The translations under genes were made by a program, and so were the position numbers. 5,195 bases of DNA from Planctomycetaceae bacterium (GTDB lineage: Bacteria; Planctomycetota; Planctomycetia; Pirellulales; UBA1268): assembly GCA_947453125.1 (NCBI GenBank), contig CANGGC010000245.1:1-5195 (forward strand), written 5' to 3'. The notes beneath the pieces were generated by a model that saw nothing but the letters and a program-made list of their open reading frames with translations, had not been told where the DNA came from and did not search any database. Positions 1 through 5,195 of this stretch are shown piece after piece (positions within the stretch are counted from its first letter, which is position 1; each line of letters begins with the position of its first letter).

Positions 1-377
1 ACGACCCGCTTCGGGTCGGGGAGCCGCTCGCCGTCGACGCGGATCTCCTGGCGGAGCGGATCGACCCGGGTGCCGAGTTGCGTGACTACCTGACGGTCGA
101 TCTCGACCCGCCCGGTCGTGATCAGTTCCTCGCAGTTCCGCCGGCTGCCGAGCCCGGCCGCCGCGAGCACCTTCTGGAGCCGCTCGAGGCCGTCATCCAC
201 CGAGACTGGGGCTTGGCGAAACCGGCCGCGGGGGGGAGTCTTGCGGGCCGGTTCGTGTCCGGCCTGGTCACCGGCTGGCGGGGAGCGGCGTGATGTGATC
301 CGCGAGCCACGGCCGCGATTGGGCTCCCCTGAACGACGCGGCTGATGGGGCTGGGAGGGGGAGGGATCGGCGGGCAA
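1..377 (-). CDS. S4-domain rRNA pseudouridine synthase (RluB/RsuA family), N-terminal part; C-terminus beyond left edge
   Basis: The minus-strand frame whose codons start at positions 5, 8, ... 179 reads ERLQKVLAAAGLGSRRNCEE from about position 185, followed by LITTGRVEIDRQVV, TQLGTRVDP and EIRVDGERLPDPKRV. This is the S4 RNA-binding domain that opens the RluB/RsuA/RluF family, which isomerises specific uridines in rRNA to pseudouridine. The catalytic domain, with its Asp, lies off the left edge, so subfamily and activity cannot be judged. The start is uncertain. No ATG occurs between 200 and about 520 in this frame, and the frame stays open throughout. TTG at 377-375 has a GGAG six bases upstream (387-384) and gives a Pro/Arg-rich extension of about 59 residues. 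GTG at 200-198 would start just before the domain but has no visible ribosome binding site. Basic low-complexity extensions occur in this family, so I chose 377. The family call is firm; the start is not. Confidence 0.82.
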   Translation of the reverse strand, partial: MPADPSPSQPHQPRRSGEPNRGRGSRITSRRSPPAGDQAGHEPARKTPPRGRFRQAPVSVDDGLERLQKVLAAAGLGSRRNCEELITTGRVEIDRQVVTQLGTRVDPLRQEIRVDGERLPDPKRV

Positions 378-434
378 GGGAAACTCCGGCGCGCGGGGGG
401 AAAGGGGCCACTCGCACGGCGGACCCACCGCGGG

Positions 435-440
435 ATCATA
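435..440 (-). promoter_or_regulatory. Possible -10 element upstream of the pseudouridine synthase gene
   Basis: On the minus strand positions 440-435 read TATGAT, five of six matches to the sigma-70 -10 consensus, in otherwise very GC-rich DNA. Transcription would begin near 428, about 50 nt before the TTG start at 377. No convincing -35 hexamer is seen at 16-18 nt upstream, so this is weak. The stretch between the two genes (378-517) otherwise shows no gene or clear terminator. Confidence 0.25.
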
Positions 441-517
441 CACCGGACGTCGGGGGGCTGCGGGATTCGCCCGGCGGCCATGCCAGAGCCATGCCCCCGG
501 AGGCAGTTCCCTTCTCG

Positions 518-790
518 TCACTGCATCGGCGACCACCAGCGGGAGCGACGGACCTCGGAAACAGGCTCGTTGTAGTCGCGTGGGCGACTCCCATCCATGA
601 GAGCCTCACGGAAGAGGGTGGAGCCGATGTCGTCCTGGGGATAGGGGTCGAAGCGGACGGCGCGACGTTGCTGTGTCCGGGCGTTGGTGCTGGTCTGCCA
701 GGTCGGTTTTCCGAGCGAAGCGCAGCCCCCGGCCCACGGCATCGCGCTGACCATGGCCAGCACCGCAGCGGCGTTCGACAGGCCTCGCAT
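518..790 (-). CDS. Small putative lipoprotein, conserved hypothetical
   Basis: A 90-aa protein starting at ATG 790-788, with GAGGG eight bases upstream (803-799). Residues 1-22 look like a signal peptide: Arg2, then a hydrophobic stretch (AAAVLAMVSAMPW), then AGGC with Cys23 as the candidate lipidated residue. The -3 residue is Ala rather than the usual Leu, so lipidation is probable but not certain. The mature part is hydrophilic, with RAVRFDPYPQDDIG (about 43-56), a SRPRDYNEP segment (about 68-76) and a C-terminal RRSRWWSPMQ. I recall small planctomycete membrane-or-secreted proteins with the same DPYP, RPRDY and RWW elements, but that is memory and not a search. An ATG at 949 in the same frame overlaps the manA stop, but it would bury the signal peptide 53 residues inside the protein and is disfavoured. 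Function unknown; probably attached to a membrane facing the periplasm. Confidence 0.75.
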   Translation of the reverse strand: MRGLSNAAAVLAMVSAMPWAGGCASLGKPTWQTSTNARTQQRRAVRFDPYPQDDIGSTLFREALMDGSRPRDYNEPVSEVRRSRWWSPMQ

Positions 791-855
791 CGTGGGCACC
801 CTCGGGGGATCGACCTCCGGTCCGGTCGGGGGCGGGAGTGTAGGGCCGTCCCACG

Positions 856-875
856 AAAGCGCCCTAGGGCGCTTT
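856..875 (-). terminator. Perfect 20-bp palindrome, probable terminator of manA
   Basis: Positions 856-875 are a perfect palindrome, AAAGCGCCCT followed by its reverse complement. As RNA it folds into an eight-base-pair stem, A/U at the base and GC above, with a CUAG loop. It lies 70 nt past the manA stop and 65 nt before the lipoprotein ATG on the minus strand. The U-tract is short (UUU, then CG, on the minus strand; UUUU on the plus strand), so termination would be modest. Its symmetry also allows a dimeric regulator-binding site for the lipoprotein gene. Confidence 0.5.
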
Positions 876-945
876 TCAGGGGGAATAATCTGCGGAAACC
901 AGCGGAAAAGACGCGAATCGAAGCCTCCGTCGCCAATCCCGAAGG

Positions 946-1917
946 TCATCCGAGGGCGACATGGAGGAGCTTCGCCCCCCCGGCGTTGCCGACGCTCCGC
1001 ACCGTCTGCGGGCCGATCTCCGCCGGGAGGAGGACGGTGCGTCCTGGCCCCAATTCCGGGAGTCCCCAGGCCTCGTCGAGCGCCACCCGGCCCCCCACGA
1101 TGGCGAGGAGATGGCAGGCGTCATCCCCCCCCACGCTCCAGGCGGCGCCGGGGGTGACCTCGTCGAAAACGAAGTCATCGCAGGTCGCCAGCCGACGCAC
1201 TCCGGGAGAGGAGGCCGAGGTGAGCGGGGTTGGATCGACCGGCCCGAAGTGGGAGACGGCCTCGAGGCCCGCCTCGAGATGGAGCGGCCGGGGCTTGCCG
1301 TCGGGCCCGGTGCGGTTCCAGTCGTGGAGTCGGTAGGTGACGTCGCTCGACTGCTGGATCTCGGCGACGACAAGCCCCGCGCCGATCGCATGCACCGTCC
1401 CGGCAGGGATAAAGATGCAGTCCCCGGCCTTCGGCTCGACCACATGGAGGACCTCCTCGCAGCGGCCCTCGCGGAGGGCGGCGGCGAGCGACTCGCGATC
1501 GACCCCGCCCTTCAGCCCCGCCCAGAGCCGGCTCCCCGGCGCCGCGTCGATCACATACCAGGCCTCGGTCTTCCCCTTGTCGGGAGGGTCGAGCCTCGCG
1601 GCACGGGCGTCGTCGGGGTGGACCTGAACGGAGAGATCGCGACAGGCATCGAGGAACTTGAAGAGGAGCGGGAATGACGTCAGCCCCGCGTGCCTGCCGA
1701 GGAGGGCCCGTCCGTGGTGCGTCACGAGATCGCCAAGGGTGCGGCCGGCAAGCGGCGCGGTGGCGACGACACTCTGGTCATCGCGCCGGTCGACCACTTC
1801 CCACGACTCGGCGAAATCGTCCCCTGGAGGAAGGTCACGACCGAGGAGCGACGCGAAGCGGCGGCCACCCCAGAGGTAGCGGCGATAGATTGGGGTGAAG
1901 AGCAGTGGGGACAACAC
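946..1917 (-). CDS. manA: Mannose-6-phosphate isomerase, class I (type I PMI)
   Basis: This cytoplasmic, zinc-dependent enzyme interconverts mannose-6-phosphate and fructose-6-phosphate, feeding GDP-mannose and polysaccharide synthesis or mannose use. From the chosen start it has 323 residues, the length of the short Bacillus-type ManA. The N-terminus has the typical FTPIYRRYLWGG. The cupin metal ligands are present: Gln98 and His100 in SVQVHPDD, Glu118 in KTEAWYV and His176 in PAGTVHAIGAG. The catalytic arginine is probably Arg196 in SDVTYRLHDWNR. GTG at 1917-1915 is chosen because AAGGAG lies 11 bases upstream (1934-1929) and the conserved region begins at residue 4; TTG at 1914 is an alternative. 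The frame stays open to 2139, but that upstream part is Arg/Pro-rich and overlaps another gene. It follows a small membrane-protein gene by 59 nt and may share its transcript. No key residue is missing. Confidence 0.93.
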   Translation of the reverse strand: MLSPLLFTPIYRRYLWGGRRFASLLGRDLPPGDDFAESWEVVDRRDDQSVVATAPLAGRTLGDLVTHHGRALLGRHAGLTSFPLLFKFLDACRDLSVQVHPDDARAARLDPPDKGKTEAWYVIDAAPGSRLWAGLKGGVDRESLAAALREGRCEEVLHVVEPKAGDCIFIPAGTVHAIGAGLVVAEIQQSSDVTYRLHDWNRTGPDGKPRPLHLEAGLEAVSHFGPVDPTPLTSASSPGVRRLATCDDFVFDEVTPGAAWSVGGDDACHLLAIVGGRVALDEAWGLPELGPGRTVLLPAEIGPQTVRSVGNAGGAKLLHVALG

Positions 1918-1934
1918 GGCAGGGGACGCTCCTT

Positions 1935-1950
1935 GACTTGGAGACTTGGA
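1935..1950. repeat. Tandem duplication of an octamer just upstream of manA
   Basis: GACTTGGA occurs twice head to tail at 1935-1942 and 1943-1950, in the 59-nt gap between the small membrane gene and manA, directly before the manA ribosome binding site. It could be a slipped-strand duplication or a paired protein-binding site. Two copies only, so the evidence is thin. Confidence 0.4.
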
Positions 1951-1976
1951 CAGGGGGCGGCGATGCCGCGGCACGA

Positions 1977-2159
1977 TCAGGAAGGGGCGTAGGCCTCGAG
2001 GAGGCGTCCGATCCAGAAACAGCAGACGCTCGCCAAGAGCATGACGAGCATCTGCCCGAGGGAGATGGCGTGCTGGAGCTCGAGGACGATCGCCAGGGCC
2101 GGGAGCGTCAGCCCGGCGAACTGGCCGAGACGGCCGCACGTGCGGATCAGGTCAGCCAT
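1977..2159 (-). CDS. Small two-helix integral membrane protein, conserved hypothetical
   Basis: A 60-aa protein from ATG 2159-2157. After a short polar N-terminus (MADLIRTCGR) there are two hydrophobic stretches, about residues 12-28 (GQFAGLTLPALAIVLEL) and 31-50 (AISLGQMLVMLLASVCCFWI), joined by a short turn with Gln29-His30, then a short GRLLEAYAPS tail. The pattern predicts a hairpin in the inner membrane. A GTG at 2219 in frame would add 20 Pro-rich residues and place the start nine bases after the upstream STAS stop; neither start has a strong ribosome binding site, and I prefer the ATG because the regular sequence begins there. It lies 69 nt after the STAS gene and 59 nt before manA on the same strand. 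I recall similar short proteins (ISLGQMLVML then WIGR) in Pirellulales. Function unknown. Confidence 0.7.
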   Translation of the reverse strand: MADLIRTCGRLGQFAGLTLPALAIVLELQHAISLGQMLVMLLASVCCFWIGRLLEAYAPS

Positions 2160-2196
2160 GGGTGGATCGGCAGCAGAGGGCACCGGGGGGCGACCA

Positions 2197-2212
2197 CCGA
2201 CAAGGGTGTCGG
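2197..2212. repeat. Short hairpin in the gap between the STAS-like and small membrane genes
   Basis: CCGACA at 2197-2202 and TGTCGG at 2207-2212 form a perfect six-base-pair stem around a four-base loop. It lies in the 69-nt gap between cistrons. With no U-run after it on the minus strand it is not an intrinsic terminator; it may affect mRNA stability or be chance. Confidence 0.3.
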
Positions 2213-2228
2213 CCACCACCGGAGGGGC

Positions 2229-2624
2229 TCACCGCGGCTGGGCCGGCCGGGCGAACTCCCACGAGCCTGCCCCGACCGCCTCGCAGCGGCAGGAGAAATG
2301 TGGCAGGTGCTCGCTCACCCGACAAGACTCATAGCGATCGAGGTTGTCTCCTGTGAGGCCGCAGAGGCGGACCAGTCCCCCTTCCCGCAGCATCAGCCGG
2401 GCGAGCACTTCGAGCCCTTCGAGGAGTCGGTCGTCGATCTGCTCGACCCCGTCGAGCTCCACGACCATCCGGCTCGTGCCATGCTCCCGGGCGACGTTCC
2501 AGAGTGCGTGGCCGAGGTCCCCTCCCCGTCGCGGGGCATCTGCCTCGGGGGGGAAGAGCTTCACGAACAGCCATTCCGGGCCCCGTTCGACGCCGACGTC
2601 GTAGCGATCGATGAGTTGGTTCAT
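2229..2624 (-). CDS. STAS-like (anti-sigma-factor-antagonist fold) protein
   Basis: A 131-aa protein from ATG 2624-2622, with GGAAGG eight bases upstream (2638-2633). It opens MNQLIDRYDVGVERGPEWLF, a beta-strand-rich start. It then has the STAS-type core: a helix (GGDLGHALWNVAREHG, about 34-49), a strand (RMVVELDGVEQI, 52-63), a helix (DRLLEGLEVLARLMLREGG, 65-83) and a strand (LVRLCGL, 84-90). In canonical antagonists such as SpoIIAA the strand-helix junction carries D-S-S-G, including the serine phosphorylated by the anti-sigma kinase. Here the junction reads I63-D64-D65-R66, so that serine is absent. No anti-sigma kinase gene is adjacent. The protein probably uses the fold for partner or ligand binding in the cytoplasm. 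Similar proteins (MNQL start, RLCGL strand) are, as I recall, common in Pirellulales. The fold assignment is moderately sure and the role unknown. It leads a possible three-gene unit with the membrane protein and manA. Confidence 0.75.
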   Translation of the reverse strand: MNQLIDRYDVGVERGPEWLFVKLFPPEADAPRRGGDLGHALWNVAREHGTSRMVVELDGVEQIDDRLLEGLEVLARLMLREGGLVRLCGLTGDNLDRYESCRVSEHLPHFSCRCEAVGAGSWEFARPAQPR

Positions 2625-2672
2625 GGCAAGAGCCTTCCGTGGTGTGGCCGTGGTGATCCCCCCCCTAACCCC

Positions 2673-2698
2673 GTCCAGGCTGTGGCCCATGCCTGGAC
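2673..2698. promoter_or_regulatory. Inverted repeat in the STAS/tpx divergent region, candidate operator or leader hairpin
   Basis: GTCCAGGC at 2673-2680 and GCCTGGAC at 2691-2698 are perfect eight-base inverted arms around a ten-base spacer. The repeat lies 49-74 nt upstream of the STAS-like ATG and 150 nt or more upstream of tpx. A weak minus-strand -10-like hexamer, TAGTAT at 2709-2704, sits just before it, which would place the repeat at or just after the transcription start. Either a dimeric regulator site or an mRNA hairpin is possible. Confidence 0.4.
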
Positions 2699-2760
2699 AG
2701 GGAATACTACGGGGGGAGGCAAGGCCTTCCGGCCCTGATCGCGGTCCACGACCCCGCACC

Positions 2761-2788
2761 TTGCCGAAACCCTGCCGCTGGCGATACT
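2761..2788 (+). promoter_or_regulatory. Sigma-70-type promoter for tpx
   Basis: TTGCCG at 2761-2766 (four of six to the -35 consensus TTGACA) and GATACT at 2783-2788 (four of six to TATAAT) are separated by 16 bp. Transcription would start near 2795 and give a leader of about 50 nt that is unusually pyrimidine-rich (2798-2836, runs of T and C) for this GC-rich DNA and leads into the GGAGG ribosome binding site at 2837-2841. No OxyR- or PerR-like site could be recognised. Confidence 0.45.
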
Positions 2789-2847
2789 TCCGACAGGTTT
2801 CCCCGGTTTTTTGTTTCCAGTTTTCCCGTTTTCTTTGGAGGACACGC

Positions 2848-3360
2848 ATGGGTCGGCACGGCGCGGTGACGTTCAAGGGCAATCCGCTCACGCTCGTGGG
2901 CGAGGAGGTCAAGGTCGGGGCTGCGGCGCCCGAGTTCACCCTCACCGGTGACGCGATGCAGGACATCCGCAAGGCTGATCTCCTCGGCAAGCCGACGATC
3001 ATCAGCGTCGTCCCCTCGCTCGACACGCCCGTCTGCCAGGTGCAGACGAAGAAGTTCAACGAGAGCCTCGGGAGCTTGGGCGACAAGATCAACGCCCTCA
3101 CGGTGAGCCTCGATCTCCCCTTCGCGATGAAGCGATTCTGCGGCGCCGAGTCGATCACGGCGATGAAGGTCGGGAGCGACTACAAGGACCGCGAGTTCGG
3201 CAAGGCCTACGGCCTCCTCATTGACGAGCTCAAGATTCTCGCTCGCGCCGTCTACGTCCTCGACGCCAAGGGGCACGTCGTCTACGGCGAGCTCGTCAAG
3301 GAAGTGGCCAGCGAGCCGAACTACGACGCCGCCATGGCAGCGCTCGAGAAGCTCGTCTGA
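2848..3360 (+). CDS. tpx: Thiol peroxidase, atypical 2-Cys peroxiredoxin (Tpx family)
   Basis: A 170-aa cytoplasmic peroxidase that reduces hydrogen and alkyl peroxides using electrons from thioredoxin; the family is usually 165-170 residues. The start ATG has GGAGG six bases upstream (2837-2841). Typical features run in order: VTFKGNPLTLVG at 7-18, a GAAAPEFTL entry to the thioredoxin fold, and PSLDTPVCQVQTKKFNE around peroxidatic Cys63 with Thr60. Resolving Cys98 follows in SLDLPFAMKRFCGAE, and Arg133 in LARAVYVLD matches the conserved catalytic arginine region. Both cysteines are present and spaced as in E. coli Tpx, so an intramolecular disulfide is expected. It is a single gene with its own probable promoter and a strong terminator, divergent from the STAS-like gene and convergent with alaS. 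Confidence 0.97.
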   Translation: MGRHGAVTFKGNPLTLVGEEVKVGAAAPEFTLTGDAMQDIRKADLLGKPTIISVVPSLDTPVCQVQTKKFNESLGSLGDKINALTVSLDLPFAMKRFCGAESITAMKVGSDYKDREFGKAYGLLIDELKILARAVYVLDAKGHVVYGELVKEVASEPNYDAAMAALEKLV

Positions 3361-3387
3361 TCGAGATCAGTTCTTTCGCAAAGAGAA

Positions 3388-3421
3388 CGGCCGGCCGAAC
3401 GATTCGGCCGGCCGTTTTTTT
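3388..3421 (+). terminator. Strong intrinsic terminator of tpx, between convergent tpx and alaS
   Basis: CGGCCGGCCGA at 3388-3398 pairs perfectly with TCGGCCGGCCG at 3404-3414, leaving a five-base ACGAT loop, and is followed by seven T (3415-3421). It begins 28 nt past the tpx stop. On the opposite strand the same stem is followed by TTCTCTTT, a poorer tract, so it may also end alaS transcripts arriving from the right (alaS stop at 3449). Confidence 0.93.
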
Positions 3422-3448
3422 CGTTCTTGCCGGACCAACCGCTCGGCA

Positions 3449-5195
3449 TCACTTCGAGAGCAGCCCCTCGATCGCGGTCTTGGCCGCGGCGAGCGCATCG
3501 GCGAGTTTGTCGACGAGCTTGCCGCCGGCTTGGGCGAGGTCAGGCTTGCCTCCCCCCTTCCCACCGACGATTCCCGCGGGCTCGCGGATCCAGGTGCCTG
3601 CCGACAGGCCCCGTTCCTCGAGCTCGCGGCTAATGCCGGCGACGAGGGTCACCTTCTCCCCGTCGGCCGAGCCGAGGAAGACCGCCACCGGGCTCGCCTT
3701 GCGGCGGAGCTGGTCGATGCACTGCCGCATCGCCGCCACGTCGGCACCGCCGGCATTGACGACGACGATCCGGGTGTCGCCGACGGTCGTGGCCCCAGCG
3801 AGAAGATCGTCGACGGCGAGCGTGGCCGCGGCGGCGACAGGCTTTGCCTTCTTGAGATCCTTGATCTCTTTGGCAAGGGCGGCGAGCCGCGTCGGGAGCT
3901 CCGCCGCCGGGACGCGAAGGGTGCCGGCTGCCTCGGCGAGCGTCGCTTCGGCATGGCGGAAGCGTTCGAGGGCCTTGAGCCCCGTGATCGCGCTGACGCG
4001 GCGGGTGCCGGCGGAGACGCTCTCCTCGCCGGTGATCCGCACCTGGCCGATCTGGCCGCTGTTGCTGACGTGCGTGCCGCCGCAGAGCTCGCGGCTCACC
4101 TCACCAACAGACACCATCCGGACGACGTCGGGGTATTTCTCCCCGAAGAGCATCATCGCCCCCTCATGGCGGGCGTCGGCGAGCGGCAGGAGCCGTGCAC
4201 CGACCGGGACGGCGGCGAGGACGTTGCGGTTGACCATCGACTCGATCAAGTCGAGCGTTTCGCGGCCGACGGCGCTTCCGTGGGAGAAGTCGAAGCGAAG
4301 CATGTCGGCATCGACCTTCGAGCCCTGCTGGACGGCGTGGCGGCCGAGGTGGTGCTGGAGGGCAGCGTGGATCAGGTGCGTGGCGGAGTGGGCCCGGCGG
4401 ATCGCCGCACGCCGGTCTTCGTCGACGCTCGCGGAAACGGTCGCCCCGAGATCGAGCGTGCCGCTGCGGAGGTGGCCGACATGGAGCATGAAGCCCCCCT
4501 CGCGCTGCGTGTCGAGAATCTCGAAGCGCCCCGCGCCGGTCCCCTGCCACTCGAGCCAGCCGATGTCGCCGACCTGCCCGCCCGATTCGCCGTAGAACGG
4601 CGTCCGGTCGAGGACGATGGTCACAGGCGCCGGGGAATCGTCGGCGGAGAGGGCGTCGCAGAGCTGACCGCGGGCGATGATCCCGAGCACCTTCCCTTCG
4701 GCGGAAAGCGTGTCGTAGCCGAGGAACTCGGAGCCGTGCATTGTTTTCTTGAGCGCGTCGAGTGGGCCCGAGGTGAACACCTCCACCCGGTTGCCGGCGC
4801 CCGACACCTTGCCGTGCTCGTCCATCGCGGCGCGGAAGCCATCCCAGTCGAAGCCGATGTTCCGCTCGGCGGCCAGCGTCTCGAGAAGCTCCGGGGGGAA
4901 GCCGTAGGTGGTGTAGAGGTCAGCTGCATCGGCACCTCCCACCGTTGGCGTGCCGGAGGACCCGAGGCCCGCAAACAGCGTCTTGATCCGCTGAAGGCCG
5001 TCGTCGATCGTCGTCATGAACGACTCTTCCTCGCGCTTGATCACCGTGGCAACGCGTTCGACGCTCTCGGCGAGCTCCGGGTAGGGGCGGGCCATGAGGC
5101 TCGCGACCATTCCCGGGAGCTTGTGGAGGAACGGCTCCTTGATCCCCATCTGCCGGCCGTCGAGAACGGCGCGGCGGAGGAGACGCTTGACGACG
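3449..5195 (-). CDS. alaS: Alanine--tRNA ligase, C-terminal part; N-terminus beyond right edge
   Basis: The enzyme charges tRNA-Ala with alanine and hydrolyses mis-charged Ser- and Gly-tRNA-Ala. The reading frame enters at the right edge (VVKRLLRRAVLDGRQ from 5194, the end of the class II catalytic/tRNA-recognition part) and runs 581 residues to the stop at 3449. The full protein should be about 870-900 residues, so the aminoacylation motifs are outside. Numbering from 5194, the editing domain has its zinc-binding HSATH at 269-273 and CGGTH at 371-375 in SRELCGGTHVSNSGQIG, so both zinc motifs are intact. FYGESGGQVGD at about 200 is the typical start of the editing module. The C-terminal DHHA1 region ends with GIVGGKGGGKPDLAQAGG around 541-558, followed by a short helix to the stop. 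A Lys/Ala-rich linker (KEIKDLKKAKPVAAAA) joins the editing and DHHA1 parts. It converges on tpx. Confidence 0.98.
   Translation of the reverse strand, partial: VVKRLLRRAVLDGRQMGIKEPFLHKLPGMVASLMARPYPELAESVERVATVIKREEESFMTTIDDGLQRIKTLFAGLGSSGTPTVGGADAADLYTTYGFPPELLETLAAERNIGFDWDGFRAAMDEHGKVSGAGNRVEVFTSGPLDALKKTMHGSEFLGYDTLSAEGKVLGIIARGQLCDALSADDSPAPVTIVLDRTPFYGESGGQVGDIGWLEWQGTGAGRFEILDTQREGGFMLHVGHLRSGTLDLGATVSASVDEDRRAAIRRAHSATHLIHAALQHHLGRHAVQQGSKVDADMLRFDFSHGSAVGRETLDLIESMVNRNVLAAVPVGARLLPLADARHEGAMMLFGEKYPDVVRMVSVGEVSRELCGGTHVSNSGQIGQVRITGEESVSAGTRRVSAITGLKALERFRHAEATLAEAAGTLRVPAAELPTRLAALAKEIKDLKKAKPVAAAATLAVDDLLAGATTVGDTRIVVVNAGGADVAAMRQCIDQLRRKASPVAVFLGSADGEKVTLVAGISRELEERGLSAGTWIREPAGIVGGKGGGKPDLAQAGGKLVDKLADALAAAKTAIEGLLSK

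Noticed and set aside
791..949. ATG at 949 overlapping the manA stop (ATGA), giving a 143-aa version of the lipoprotein
   Set aside because: It would place the signal peptide 53 residues inside the protein and code through the palindrome. ATG 790 has a good ribosome binding site and puts the signal sequence at the N-terminus.
491..1336. 281-aa plus-strand open frame
   Set aside because: It is antisense to the lipoprotein gene and manA, Arg/Pro/Ser-rich without domain features, and crosses the palindrome.
1964..1973. TGCCGCGGCA palindrome just downstream (minus strand) of the small membrane gene stop region
   Set aside because: It is only ten bases with no loop and sits in GC-rich DNA where such palindromes are expected by chance.
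1918..2139. Upstream extension of manA to ATG 2139
   Set aside because: The extra 74 residues are Arg/Pro-rich, overlap the small membrane gene and precede the normal ManA N-terminus; GTG 1917 has a suitable ribosome binding site.
1905..2738. 277-aa plus-strand open frame
   Set aside because: It lies opposite the STAS-like, membrane and 5' manA genes, has no ribosome binding site or recognisable domain, and has composition typical of a GC-rich antisense shadow.
2707..3276. 189-aa minus-strand open frame opposite tpx
   Set aside because: The tpx strand carries both catalytic cysteines and a clear start and stop; the antisense frame has no supporting signals.
3480..4595. 371-aa plus-strand open frame
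   Set aside because: It is a shadow of alaS, whose own frame has continuous family motifs.
1..5195. CRISPR arrays, tRNA or rRNA genes, insertion sequences, toxin-antitoxin or phage genes
   Set aside because: No spaced repeats, cloverleaf sequence, transposase motifs or terminal inverted repeats were seen; all long frames are explained by core genes.

Overview
The window is about 5.2 kb of GC-rich bacterial chromosome and looks like ordinary core-genome sequence. The small conserved-hypothetical proteins (a 131-aa STAS-like protein, a 60-aa two-helix membrane protein and a 90-aa lipoprotein ending in a DPYP...RPRDY...RWW pattern) resemble proteins I recall from Planctomycetes of the Pirellulales type. 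That taxonomic call is inference from memory; no marker gene in the window settles it. No CRISPR array, tRNA, rRNA, insertion sequence, integrase or phage gene was found.

Layout, left to right. (1) Positions 1-377, minus: the N-terminal part of an S4-domain pseudouridine synthase (RluB/RsuA family), cut by the left edge. (2) 518-790, minus: a 90-aa putative lipoprotein. (3) 856-875: a perfect 20-bp palindrome, probably a terminator for the gene upstream on the minus strand. (4) 946-1917, minus: manA, a class I mannose-6-phosphate isomerase with its metal and catalytic residues intact. (5) 1977-2159, minus: a 60-aa two-helix membrane protein. (6) 2229-2624, minus: a STAS-like protein without the usual phosphorylatable serine. 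(7) 2625-2847: a divergent intergenic region with an inverted repeat and a plausible sigma-70-type promoter for the plus-strand gene. (8) 2848-3360, plus: tpx, a 2-Cys thiol peroxidase. (9) 3388-3421: a strong intrinsic terminator between convergent genes. (10) 3449-5195, minus: the C-terminal two thirds of alaS (alanyl-tRNA synthetase), cut by the right edge.

How the genes fit together. STAS-like gene, small membrane gene and manA run in one direction with gaps of 69 and 59 nt and may be one transcript that ends at the palindrome. ManA links fructose-6-phosphate to mannose-6-phosphate for polysaccharide and glycan precursors; nothing in the sequence shows what its two small neighbours do. 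tpx stands alone with its own promoter, ribosome binding site and terminator, as expected for a peroxide-defence gene. alaS and the pseudouridine synthase serve translation. I did not find a new system here; the best leads are the uncharacterised small proteins, the altered STAS motif and a few short inverted repeats.
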